DNA of 64,000 nucleotides from Acorus gramineus. Lineage: Eukaryota; Streptophyta; Magnoliopsida; Acorales; Acoraceae. Each line of letters begins with the position of its first letter. Position 1 is the first letter of the stretch. The position numbers and the translations under genes are program-made. The notes beneath the pieces are model-generated. The model searched no databases. It was not told the origin of the DNA and saw only the letters and a list, made by a program, of their open reading frames with translations. The stretch covers positions 18,331,116 to 18,395,115 of the forward strand of contig CM060856.1 of the NCBI GenBank assembly GCA_030737835.1, given 5' to 3'. Shown piece by piece: positions 47,313 to 58,900 of this stretch.

Positions 47313-48590
47313 ATGGATAAAACCGCTATCATGGAGAAAATCGCTGTTATTGCAACCCTTCACAGAGAGTTGGGTATCTCTTCAGACTACACAGCAGACG
47401 AGTTGGTTGAGGATGAAGTCCCCACTCTCTACCCTGACACCGTTCTCCTCCATCTGAGCTATTTCAAGGATGGGGGTCTCTCTCTCCCTCTGCCACACTT
47501 GGTGGCAGAGTTTCTTAACTTCTTTGGCCTCCACCCCATCTTGGTTGTCCCCAACGTGTACTGCATCTTGATGTGTGTGGTCGCGTTGGGAAGGAGGATA
47601 GGAGTAGAACTTGGCCTCACAGAGATTCGCTGAATCTATCAGGTCAAGGTTTCGACCTCGGGGCAATTCTCGTCCTTCTACATCTCCCGCCGGGCTAGGG
47701 TGCCAGAGTTGGTTCTTGGCATGTCCCGGGGTGATATCTTCGACTGACAAGATCGCCCGATTCGGGTCCGGGGTCCCTGGATGCCAGACGGATGTGACTC
47801 GAAGAATTGCCACCCGTGTCGTCCTCGGAGTCCGAATGTGGATACCCCAGGCCGAAGGTCGAGGAGGTGAACATGGGCGACATCTCCTAGGTATTGGAGT
47901 ACGGAAACCGGTTATGGTGGGAGCTTCTTGGATTGGAGGAACCGATACGTGCACCAACCGAGGCGAGGTTTCTTGCCGGTGTGGTTGAGCCTGCCGATGG
48001 CCTGGGTTCGGTCTCCCATCCTTCTGCTCCGATCGAAGGGACGCGGCGGCGCTCTCTAAGGCTCCTCCAATTGGGTTCTGGATCATGTTCCATTGCCCCC
48101 TTGGTTGATCACACCTCTTCGCCGCAGCCCTTTATTTGATCTTCTTCCTCATCGTTTTCCTCTTCTTCTTCATTGTCTACTCCCTTTGGGGATATTGTTC
48201 CTCCCACCAGTGACTTAAATCTTGGTTCCACGCCATAGTGCCCCCGGCGATCCCAAATGCTGGTGCGGGTGCTGCTCTCTTTCGGGGGGATCGTCTCCTA
48301 GATGTCAATCTCCCTCCAGCCGGTTCATTTAGGAACTTGCAAGCCTCAGCAGATGCAGCCTTCATTTCCCTGAACCGTCAGATGCGAGAACTTTGAGAAG
48401 CTTGCGCGGGCGCCGAGGAGGAACGCCTCCTGGAGTTCATTAGTGGTTACCGTCTTGGCTACGCTGACCACTCGCATGGTTTTTGAGAGATGAGCAACGA
48501 GGAGCTGCCCATGCTTCATCGAGCTACGAGAGAGAGAAGATACTGCAGGAAGAATCGAGCAAGAGACAGAGCAGAGGGCTGATCATCCTA
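47313..48590 (+). pseudogene. Antisense ORF of a Tat element, copy A (PF04195-like)
   Basis: An ATG at 47313 opens 106 codons containing LSLPLPHLVAEFLNFFGLHP and PNVYCILMCVVALGRR, the N-terminal pattern of the 'putative gypsy type transposon' family (PF04195). A TGA at 47631 and later stops break it. Decayed sequence continues to about 48590 with a C-terminal EFISGYRLGYADHS segment like that of copy B (RGYRQGYEDRS). A TATA-like aatatttaaagg lies at about 47242. It is antisense to the minus-strand element. Function unknown. Confidence 0.65.
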
Positions 48591-49224
48591 GATAGGATTT
48601 TTTTTATGTAATTTTTATCCACTCAATGAATAAAAAATTACTTTTCGGATCAACCTTGCTTTTGTCTTGTGTACTCGCACTCTTAGTGAAGTCCCAAATG
48701 AACATAGACTGTTCCTCTCGTTGTATATTTACGTTCTCACGCCATGGCGCTTCAAAAACCAAGGCACCTTGATTTTCTTCACGACTAACCCGCACTAGGT
48801 GAATTGATTAATCTGCGTTGAACGAGTAGAAATGCTTCGATGCATATCCACGAGCAGGATGTACCTGGTCGCGTCTATCTGGTCATGAAGATCTTCATGA
48901 CGATATGGCCTTCCGTGATGCAACATGGAAAGTTTAAGATAAATACGTCATAAACTCGCCACGTCAACTGCACATCTGTCAAAATCGACGCCTCGTCTTC
49001 TACGCCAGCTGCCCCTCGATTTCTATAGAAGATTTCGGCAGAAAAATATCCCACGATCTCGACTTTCATGCCTTCACCATGATTACAGGAGGTTCTCGAG
49101 GGAAAACCCTCCCCTTGATGTAGTCATCACACTCCGAGAAGAAGAGAGATAAATATGAAAAAAGATCAAATTCCCTCTTCGTTTTCAAGCTTCACTTCTT
49201 CTCGTTTTCTCTTTTCACGTCACT
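48591..49224. other. Spacer between the two antisense ORF copies
   Basis: About 630 bp, probably the promoter and leader of copy B. TATA-like gataaatatgaaa is at about 49149, followed by a CT-rich leader up to the ATG. Confidence 0.45.
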
Positions 49225-49735
49225 ATGTCGATGGATATTGTTCAGAGGTTGAGGTCCTCCTTATCCATCCCTGATTCCATTACCATCACTCCCACCCCCT
49301 TCAAATTCATAGCCGACCTGAAGAGCTACGACCCTAAGAAGCTCTTCATGTATCCTTCTCAGATGCTGAGAAGTTCCCTTTCTTTTCCTTTCCCTCAACT
49401 AGTCAAGGATTTCATGTGTCCGTTTAAGCTTCATCCGACACAATGTTCCCCTAACCTACTGAGGGTTTTGATGTGCGTTGTCACCATCAACCGTTCGTTG
49501 CACCTCGACCTCAAGGTAGACGACATCTACCACCTGTATGATCTAAGGAAAACAGAGCATGCTTTCTACCTCCGGGCTAGAAAAGACATGATTCCTCTTG
49601 TGGAGAAGCTTCCTTCCTCTTACAGTGGGTGGAGAGAAGAGTGTCTCGTGCAGCTGACCGATCTTTGGGAATTTCCAACCCCCGGACCGCATGAAGGGCC
49701 CAGGGTGCCTTCTTGCCTTCGCCCGATGAAACTGG

Positions 49736-49836
49736 GTAAGTATGAAAGCTATGAACTTTTAGTACTTTTAACCCTTGTATCACGATTGATTAATCTTATT
49801 GCCTTCTTTCATATGACTTTGAACGAGCGACCCCAG
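49736..49836 (+). other. Intron 1 of antisense ORF copy B
   Basis: 101 bp, donor GTAAGTATG, acceptor CCCCAG. Removal joins two open frames at a split Asp codon, leading into PSVVKFDQIVRAQELEE. Confidence 0.75.
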
Positions 49837-50497
49837 ATCCTTCGGTGGTAAAGTTCGATCAAATCGTTCGTGCCCAAGAATTGGAGGAAAAGGATTTTCA
49901 GAAAATCCTTAACCTCCCTCTCCTGAGGACGGCTGGTTCTTCTTCAATGGCTACTGGTTCTTCTTCGATGCTTGGGCAGCTCGCTACCCTTAAAGCCAAG
50001 TTTGCCTCCATTTTGAAGAAAAGGCCCAAATTTCCCAAATTTCGGAACGTAGGTCCAAAGTTTTTTTTCCCAGCGTCAACTGTCAAGGAGGTTGATACAG
50101 GAGAAGGGGCAGCTGTCTCATCTGGCACACACCTGACTTCTCCTTCTAGGGGCCCAAATGATCTGCCTGGAAGCGTTGCTGGTGATCAAGGGTCGGGGTC
50201 CGCTCCAGCTTCTGTTGAAAAGGGATGTCTACCAAGTCCTACCGTTAGCTCTTTGCTAGATGCGGTAGTGGTTCCCTTTTCTCCAGAAGTCAAAATGATC
50301 GAGGCCTCTCATCCTACCATCCAGACAGTCGACTTGACCTATGCTGAGTTGTTATCAGCCGAGGTGGTAGAGATTGCACTTCCTTCGGTTGTTACATCTG
50401 GGATGAACCCAGTCGCGGTGATGGGGGTTACGCCCCCTTCAGTAATTTCTCCAGAGGTGCCCCCAGCCGTAGTAGTGGAGTCTACACCCTTCACAGT

Positions 50498-51763
50498 TGT
50501 CGGTATCAGATTTCGGGGAAAAGGGAGAAAAAAGGGGGGCCCTCTCTTCCTTCCTCCTCGGTCCTCCGGTGGTGGTTGTGTGTGTGTGGGGGGTTCTTTG
50601 GAGGATAAGATCGGGAGGGCTGCGCCTTGACAGGCTCGGTCAGATCGTCTCTCGAAAGGGGTGGTGGGTTGGTTATTCATTCCTGGCTGAGGCGGCCGAC
50701 GAGTACTTAGGAGGATTCAGGGGTTGTTGTGATCGCCACCTGCTTTTCTCAAAAAGCAGGAAAAGTTGAGGGTGGATTTGATCGCCTTCGTGGGGGAGTT
50801 TGTGGGGTCTCCGCTCTGAGACACGGATATGCCGTGCACAAAGGTGAAGACAGGGATCCTCTTCTGCTCCGAGAACCTGACTAAAGAAGAATTGGGACTG
50901 AGGTGGGCTAGGGAAGGGCCGGCTAGTTGTATTTAGCCGCCTGGTGGGGGGCGGCTAGTTGTGGGTAGCCGCCTGGTGTCTGGTTCAATTTGGGCAAAAC
51001 CTGGGTAGGGTTTGGATTTGGTTTTGACAGAGGTTAAGCTGGGTCTAACCTGGGCTTTGGAGAGTGGATTTGGAGAGTGATTTGGTGTAGGAAATGGGTT
51101 TCTCTCTCAAGGGTTTAAAGTGGTGGTGTGGGGGGGTATAGGCTTGATGATTGGAAATGTGGGTTGTTGTGGGTTATTGATGGTTATTGATTATGAATAA
51201 ATGCTTAGAGACCTCCCTATTTATAGTGAAAGGGGTGTAAGGGAGTGTTCACTGGACAATAAATCAAAATGGATAATAAGGTGCTTGATTTGACCTTCCA
51301 TTAAGCCTTTGTTATCTGACAGTGTCCAGGTGAGGGGCAGCTAGTTGGAACTAGCCGCCCAGTGAGGGGCGGCTACTTTCAAGTAGCCGTTCCCATCATA
51401 ACCTGCCAAGTGTCCCATCTCTGACAAGTGGTGGCTTGGGTCAGTTACCAAGGATGAATAGGCTGAGATGGGGCGGCTAAAAGGGACAATCTGCTGCAGT
51501 CATGCTTGCTTTATGTCCCATCCAGGAAGGCAGTTTGGGGTTGGTCAAGGGGGCGGCTAGTTGGAACTTGCTGCCCGGAATGGGGCGGCTGCTCTTAAGT
51601 AGCCGCCCCTGTCCAGGATCTTAGATTTTTCTAAGTGTTGGACTTAGGGTTTCCGGTCTTGGTTTTTAAGGGAGTTTTCTATTAGATGTCCAAATGTGGT
51701 TGTTTTCAATATTACTTGAAGTAAATTTCTTTTCTTTGGACGGTCAAAATTAGGGTATCTACA
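50498..51763 (-). repeat. Solo LTR (1266 bp) with TAGCCGCC palindromes
   Basis: On minus it reads TGTAGATACCCTAATTTTGACC..TCTGATACCGACA. Perfect 5-bp duplications ACAGT flank it (50493-50497 and 51764-51768). The TATA box CTATAAATAG (minus, 51217-51226) is about 540 bp from its start. It is inserted in exon 2 of the antisense ORF. Six 24-bp palindromes are inside. No internal retrotransposon region remains. Confidence 0.93.
50918..51607. repeat. Six 24-bp palindromes GGCGGCTA-N8-TAGCCGCC
   Basis: Sites: 50918-50941, 50950-50973, 51336-51359, 51368-51391, 51552-51575 and 51584-51607, in three pairs. Within pairs the spacing is 8 bp. Each spans exactly 24 bp; arms have few mismatches, cores differ. 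Confidence 0.9.
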
Positions 51764-51824
51764 ACAGTGCCATCACCAAGGGTGCCCCTAGTCATTCGAG
51801 CTGCGGTTATCTCTTTAGTGCCTT

Positions 51825-54800
51825 TGTCACGCCCCAGGGCGGCTGTTCCCGAGACGTAGCAATATATAAAGTATCAGCTATCAAGTACAAGAGGTCAACA
51901 ATGACTCCAATAAATAACACACAAAGATGGCAAAACAATGATAACTGATAGTTTAACTAAAATGCGGATGCATTAAAATATCAATAAGCATGTAAACTAA
52001 AAACATTATTACAGACTCGAATACACAATCACTGTCCTGTGAGAGCCAAGTCTAGTCTAAATAAAGTACAACCAGTGCAACACACACGATTTCAAATACA
52101 TAAATGACACTAGGACTGCTGACATCCTTGCACTAGCCAACCGCCGGACGGGACACTCCATGCACTTGAACCCCGCCATAGGGAAGCTCCAGCACCACGC
52201 CCAACACTGCCCCTGAAAAAGAAACAGTATGCGAGGGGTGAGCTACAAGCTCAGTGAGTGGTTGGAAACTAAACACCATTACAACAATTCAATACTAAGG
52301 CAATTTCCTTTCAAGGAAAAACATGGGTAGAAACCCAATGGATAACAAGGTCACGCGGCGGCGCGACCAACCTCACCCTCACCCTCACCCTCACTCCCGA
52401 AGGGAGACTCTTGGGACTTTTGGGGAGAGACAATACCTTTTGTCTAAGAGATGCGGAATTACTGGTCCACATAACACTATTGCATTATCTACATCGAGAT
52501 AACTGCCCAACGATGTCTTTGAACATCAATACATAACCGGACCGTACAACTATGGGAACGGACGAACAACGAATGGGTCATGCGGTGACGTGACTTCACC
52601 TCGTCCCCCGTCCCTACCCCGAAGGGAAACTCCTGGGACACCCGGGGAGAAACAAAGGTCAACCATAACACCTAGTGTTACTGGATAACCTAAACAACCA
52701 GTCCCTCCGCTATGAGGTAGAGATGTCGCTACGATACCTCGAGGCGTTAGGCAAAACTTACCTGAAGTACGCTCGACAGATAAAAGGGATCACGTGACCA
52801 CGTGACTTCAACTCACCCTCACCCTCACCCCTAAGGGTGACACGGGACTGTTGGGGGAAAATCCAACGGCTCTACACCCTTCGTCATCCGGTAGCCCTCT
52901 CCCGAGTAGCCTCTACCTGGTATACTCCCATGATCAGTACATCTGTCGAACGCATCGGTAGTACCTACGGGTGGGAGCCCTCTGTTAGGACAGCTTCAAC
53001 GCCGGGCAGCTTCAACGCGGATCCGATGAAGGGGAGAACGATTTCATGCACACAATGCGAACCACGTAGGTCGACTACTCTCGATAGTCATATACCGATG
53101 ATATCGAATACCCTTGAACTCCCACGCAGATGCGTCGCTCGGACGCAAGGAGTTAACTCTACACTCGTGCAGAAATAAGCCAAGGGCATAACCCAACAGG
53201 CGGTTCATACACACGCCTAGCACGGGTAGGCCTTGCTTAATGCCATAACCACCGGCTTAACAAAACCGATATGACAATGAATTCTCCTGAATTCCAATCA
53301 AATGCATCACTCGGATGCAAGGGGGCAATTACATTGCTAGCGCTCTAACTAATAGGGTACAACCCGATAGCGGGTCATACTCATGCCTACTTCAGATAAG
53401 CCTAAACAGTTTTAACTTGCACTTATATATATTACAGGAGAATTATATCACCGAAGGAACTTGATCCATATGCACAATAACATATGATTAACTATAGGGG
53501 GTTCTCCCTAACATGAGTATATGGCATAAACAACAAATCATGACAAAAAAAAAAGACAAGGCCTAACTACACATGCATATGAGGGCACTAATCATATAAA
53601 CATACAAAATATACTCTAACATGCGTTGGATATCACCAACTAAAAAAGGAAGGGTCAAGCACGATCTCGTGCACTAATAGGTGCAGGCCAATATTCCCAA
53701 ACGAACCTGAGTCAAGTAGGAACCGCATCTACTTACTCAGTTCGTACAACGAGAGAGGGCAAAAGAGAGCTCATCATCTCATTAAGTTGGTCATAGCTTT
53801 GCCCCATTAGCATGGGCGCAACAACTACACCACGCCCTCAAGTCTTATGACCAGGGAATATTAAACGTGAACCTAGTTATTAACCCAGGCTTAAACATGC
53901 TGGATATTACAATTAATATGGTAGTATTACTCATAGGGACTACCTAAGGCATGCCATATTCTATACCTCCATAAGACTCATACGAAAATACATGCCCAAA
54001 CAAGAAGGGTGCATGAAAACACAATTATTCATACATGAATACAATACATAGGCTAGTATATGGTAGAATAGGGGTTCTACGCAATATACGAGCTATACAA
54101 ACCTAGCATGCAAATATCTAGCATATTTTGGGTTAGACATGACCATACTACTTATCTAAATAGGTAGTATAATAAGGATGCCCAACGGATGTGCGACGCA
54201 CGACTACGTGTATCCAATGCTTCCCGAAGGGTTGGATCGAACCACTCATTGATACCCGGGTTTTCGCGCATCCAACCGACGAGATCTGCAAGGCAAGGGC
54301 ATCCAAAAGGGGTGAGTACTTCAACAAAGACTACCCAACTATTGATAGTTTCCTCAACATGCATAACAACTCCATCACACACAATCGAGCAAAACTACTA
54401 AACCTGTTGCAACCAGCCCTACTATTTGATCTCCACAACACCAAATACACATCCACAAATTATGAAATAAATCATACACATTCTTTGACATGTTGGGATC
54501 ATAATCCATGCAGACAGCATAACCTAATTTTGCCTCTACACTCCCAAAATAAAATATTTCCAGAAGCAGGTCAATTCCCACGCGAATCTAGACAGGCCAT
54601 GTAAAACAGGTTCTAACTTACAACACAATTATCATAATGACACCAAATTACATATATAATATCTAGACACATGAAGGATCATATCACATGATGACATAAT
54701 CCCAAAAATATGCCTCTAAATACTAGTTCACAGAGATCTTTAGAAGACAGAGATCTGCCTTACCAAAAGAGGGGGAGGGAAATGGGGAGATGCGGGGCTC

Positions 54801-55513
54801 TCGACACACCCACGACCACCTCAACCACCACAACCACTACCACCACCTCATCAGCATCTCCTCAAGCCTTCCTTGTTGAAAATAGGGGAAAGATCCCATG
54901 GTCATGAGGGGGAGAAGAGGAAAGGGAAACATACATAGCATAATAACAACACATGAAGAACACACACACACACACCTTCTATAACCTTTAAGTGCTTCTT
55001 CTTCTCCTTCATCTTCTCAAATAAACAAATGGGGGAGCCAAAGAGAGGGTGAGAAATGAGAGGGGTCGGATGGATTTTCTCAAAGGGAGGGAGAGAGAAG
55101 GAGAGAAAAAGAGAGAGAGAGAGAGAGGCCATCAATGCCCAAAAAGGGGTTTGGTGGAGGTTTGACCTAGGTCAACCTAACCAAACTACCAAACAAACAT
55201 GGTTGACCAGTCAATGGTCAACCTTAACTTGGTCAAATTCTCCCACCCCCATTGACAATCTAGTATCGATCAAAACCCGGATACGATTCAGAACTGCATA
55301 ATTTCCTAAACCGTAACCAGAACTCGATGAAATTTTTATGGGCAGTACTAAATGGTAATTGGACCCATAATATGCAGTTAGATTTTCAATCAGAGTACTC
55401 AAACACATGCAGATAGCTAAAGTCTAAAATTTTAGCGACTCCGATTGAAAAAGAAAAATGGCCAGAAATGACTTAGATATAACCAATAGGCTAAAAGTGA
55501 CACATATATGACA
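51825..55513 (-). repeat. Solo Tekay LTR (3.7 kb)
   Basis: On minus it starts TGTCATATATGTGTCAC (compare TGTTATATATGTGTCAC in the LTR at 2684) and ends GGGGCGTGACA. Perfect duplications GCCTT flank it (51820-51824 and 55514-55518). It lies in exon 2 of the antisense ORF, 56 bp from the previous solo LTR. CTCACC hexamer runs at 52372-52394 and 52811-52830 correspond to GGGTGA repeats of the other copies. The GC-rich block is absent. Small open stretches inside are not genes. Confidence 0.92.
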
Positions 55514-56495
55514 GCCTTCTTGTTCGGAATTTCCCTCCGTCGAGGTGTCGGAGGCCTCTCTTATTGCAAAAGCTGATGTTTCTCACTCGGCCTCCATAGA
55601 GGCTACTCCAACCATCGGTGCTTCCCCTATGAAGGCTCCTGCAGTGGCGGCTACGGCATGCACTCCTTCTAGCGGTCCCTTGGCTGGGTGTGTCAACAAG
55701 GAAGTCGCTTGTGCCCAACTCAGGGGTTGCCTTCTTGATGATGACCTGGAGAGCGCTCGCCAGGCTACAACTGAGGCGCTCTTCACTCGGCTCGGTTGGA
55801 GCATCTACAATGTAAGCAACTCGACCTTTTTTCTACACCTTCCTTTCTTAGAGTCCTAATGATTTATTTTTTAGAACTCTGTCCTTCTTCAAGCGCTCAG
55901 CGAGCGAGAGCTTGGTTCGAGGAAGGCTTAATGCCTCTTGAAGACAGCGCAGGAGCTTGCCCATCAAAGAGAAACGAAGCTGAAGGTTGCTGAGGAGCAA
56001 ACTGCAATTGCAAATCGAGCTCGCCTTGCTGCGGAACTGGCTGAATCTTCTGCTCGTCGTGACTTGGCCGCTGCTCAAGCTCGTGCTGTGGCTGCTGAGA
56101 AGCGAGTGAGAGAGCTTCTTGACTTGAAACTTTCTTAGTTTTTTGACCAGGCCTTGCTTTCTCTGCGAGCAGAAAATGTAGAGAAGCGAGTTGAAGATCT
56201 GACGCAAGAGTTACGAGATCAACAATCTGTTATCTGTGGCATTTGAGCTGATGCCGCTGCCGCTTATGAGGAGGGTCTGACGAAGGGTCGAGATGAGGCC
56301 TTTGCGACGGTGACAGATCAAACGCATGAGATCCCAAATTCTTTGACGACTTGCGCTGATAAGAACTACAATCGTGGATATCGTCAAGGATATGAAGATA
56401 GATCCAACAATGTTTCTCCTCACAACGCTAGTGCTCTTTCTCCTATTCAGGATCTGGTCCCGATGGTGGGTCCCAGACTGACTGACATTTTGTAA

Positions 56496-56976
56496 CGACA
56501 ATGTTTTCTTAAATGACTTGTCTTTTTAATGCCTGTTTGCATGATGTGTATGCTTGTGGATGGAGTGCTATTTGTTAGGATAATGGGGACATGCCCTTTC
56601 AGAATTTAAGCCCACTTAATGGACTAACTCTGTTTATCCTGTCTTCATGAACTCTAGAGGTTGGTCATAGAGCCTTGGCTCTTTGAGACCCTAGTGGGCA
56701 TAGGGGAAGCTTGTACTTCCTAACGACCTCATCTTGTGAGTGTAATCTATCATTTTTTGTGCCTTTTACTCAAGTACTTAATCGATTGGGCGTCCCCAGC
56801 GTGACCTCTTTAACGAAAAGTGCTCATCCAATCGACCTGAACAGGGCCTATTCACGACCTCTTTTTCTTAGAGCGCTTTTCAAAACCAAGTTCACGCACG
56901 ACCTCGAACGGGGCTTTCATTCACATAAAATATTCACAACGAGATGTGAAAAACCAAGCGAACAACTTTTATTACA
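56496..56976. other. Convergent gap between antisense ORF and pol end
   Basis: About 480 bp between two converging reading frames. No element or terminator recognised. Confidence 0.4.
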
Positions 56977-57720
56977 AAAGTAGTACTTTTTCAAATGCAT
57001 TACATTTCGAGATCTAATAAGTGTCTCTCCATTCATCCGTTCTAAATAGTAAGGCCCTTCTGGACCCAACCCGGTGACTTTATATGGTCCCTCCCAACTG
57101 CCTCCGAGCTTACCATCATATCGTTTTTGAGATTCGGGTAATACTTCTTGTAAGACCAGGTCTCTGACCCGAAAGCTTCATCGCAAAACTCTTTTGTTGC
57201 AGCTTCGAGCGATCTGGTTCTGATAGTTCACCATTCTGACGGAAGCTGCTTCCCTTTGCTTGTCCCTTAGGTCCAGGTCGGACGTGAGAACTTCTTCATT
57301 AGCACGTGGCTCAAAGTTCTCGGTTTGAAAAGTTGGGATCTCGAGCTCTATAGGAATTACCACCTCTACGCCAAAGGCCAGGGAAAATGGAGTTTCGCCT
57401 GAAGCTCTTCGTGCGGTTGTGCGGTACACCCATAACAACGAGGGGAGTTCATCCACCCAATTGCCTTTGGCCGCGTCGAGACGCTTTTTGATCCTGCCCA
57501 GGATAGTACGGTTAATGATCTCTGTCTGACCATTACCTTGGAGGTAGCAAGGAGAAGAAAACAGATGTTTTATTCTCAACTCCTCGCAAAACTCCCTTAT
57601 GGTGGCGTTATCGAATTACGTTCCGTTGTCAGAGATTATAGTGTTTGACACTCCGAACCTACATACAATCTCCTTCCACAAGAAGCTTCGCACTTCAACA
57701 TCACGAATTAGTCAGCGGGC
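56977..57720 (-). pseudogene. Tat-lineage Ty3/gypsy integrase, C-terminal part
   Basis: Minus strand shows ISDNGT (second catalytic Asp) followed by a stop where Gln is expected, then FDNATIREFCEEL, QGNGQTEIINRTILGRIKKRLD (catalytic Glu), WVYRTTARRASGETPFSLAFG and, after a frame change near 57178, the C-terminal tail RVRDLVL, GGSWEGPYKV and LKKYYF. This wording is typical of Tat/Ogre/Retand integrases rather than chromoviruses, and no chromodomain follows. The upstream part is cut at 57722 by another LTR. Pairs with the LTR and polypurine tract at 46.9 kb. Confidence 0.85.
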
Positions 57721-57721
57721 C

Positions 57722-57932
57722 TGTAGATACCCTAATTTTGACCATCCAAAGAAAGGAAATTTACTTCAAGTAATACTGGAAACAACCACTTTTGGACATC
57801 TAATAGAAAACTCCCTCAGTAGCCGAAACCAGAAACCCTAAGTCCAACACTTAAAAATATCTAAGAGCCTAGACAAGGGCAACTACTTGAGAGTAGCCGC
57901 CCCATACCAGGCGGCTAGTTTCAACTAGCTGC
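57722..57932 (+). repeat. LTR start, same family as 50498-51763, cut by Tekay element 2
   Basis: TGTAGATACCCTAATTTTGACC and the next 190 bp match the reverse complement of about 51555-51763, including one full palindrome (57878-57901) and a second that is cut at its last base (57910-57932) by the Tekay LTR. Confidence 0.88.
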
Positions 57933-58480
57933 TGTCACGCCCCGGGCGTCCCCGGGACGCGGCAAGTGTATATATGATATCAGTCTAAACAAGAGTTCAA
58001 TAACATACTCACACAACATATAAAAATGACAATACAAATAACAAAAGCAAGGCTGACATGATATATACACCAAATAGCGGAAGCTAAAAGACTGAATCTG
58101 TAATCCAAAAACATATTACAGACTCGATACATAATCAACTGTCCTGTGAGAGCCAATATATACAATGACATCCAAATACAATACAAACGCGTGCCCAAGC
58201 ACGGAATATAATACATACAATCACAAGGGATGCTGATAGCCTCTGATACTCGCGGGACGTGGCGCTACTCCGCTACTGATGAAGTCCCTCGGGGAGCTCT
58301 TCCTTCAGTTCTGACTCAGATGACTCTGGAGAAATAATATTATGCGAGGGGTGAGCCACACGCTCAGTGAACAGCACAACCCATGCATCACAGTGTACAT
58401 TAACCACAAATAAATCGCAACTAGCCTCAAAGTGGCATAACAACATAAATCCAGTGGTTCGTACATCACCGAACCACCAC

Positions 58481-58690
58481 ACCCTCACCCTCACCCCTCA
58501 ATAGGTGACATAGGATATTGGGACTTATAATCATCCATACACATCCATACACCCTCACCCTCACCCCTCAATAGGTGACATAGGATATTGGGACTGATAA
58601 TCATCCAAACACATCCATACACCCTCACCCTCACCCCTCAATAGGTGACATAGGATATTGGGATTGACTAGGCTGTTAATCACCCTTGGT
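58481..58690. repeat. Three 70-bp tandem repeats with CTCACC core
   Basis: Units start at 58481, 58551 and 58621 with ACCCTCACCCTCACCCCTC; nearly identical. Confidence 0.93.
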
Positions 58691-58720
58691 CCACCGATAG
58701 CCTCTCCTCCACACCGTAGC

Positions 58721-58900
58721 TTGCCTGGTCTACTCCCACGTTCAGCACAGTCCGAGTCCAAGATCAGGAGGTGCCTACTGATGGGAGCCCTCTGTCAGGA
58801 TAGCCTGCTATTGCCTGGTCTACTCCCACATTCAGCACAGTCCGAGTCCAAGATCAGGAGGTGCCTACTGATGGGAGCCCTCTGTCAGGATAGTCTGTCT
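58721..58900. repeat. Two 90-bp tandem repeats
   Basis: TTGCCTGGTCTACTCCCAC starts at 58721 and 58811; the copies differ at few bases. Confidence 0.93.

Larger units (their letters stand above)
49225..56495 (+). pseudogene. Antisense ORF of a Tat element, copy B, split by two solo LTRs
   Basis: Exon 1 is 49225-49735. Intron 1 is 49736-49836 (GTAAG..CCCCAG, 101 bp, phase 1). Exon 2 is 49837-50497, 51769-51824 and 55519-55811, interrupted by solo LTRs. Intron 2 is 55812-55874 (GTAAGC..TTAG, 63 bp, phase 0). Exon 3 is 55875-56495. The N-terminus (LSFPFPQLVKDFMCPFKLHP, PNLLRVLMCVVTINR) is PF04195-like. A Ser/Pro/Val-rich middle leads to an Ala/Glu coiled coil (56000-56240) and RGYRQGYEDRS. Exon 3 has three in-frame stops (55929 TAA, 56136 TAG, 56244 TGA), so it is dead. 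It converges with the minus-strand integrase end at about 56977, the place where Tat/Retand elements are known to carry antisense ORFs. Molecular function unknown. Confidence 0.78.

Noticed and set aside
58481..58690. CRISPR-like regular repeats
   Set aside because: Adjacent identical tandem units without distinct spacers, in a plant LTR.
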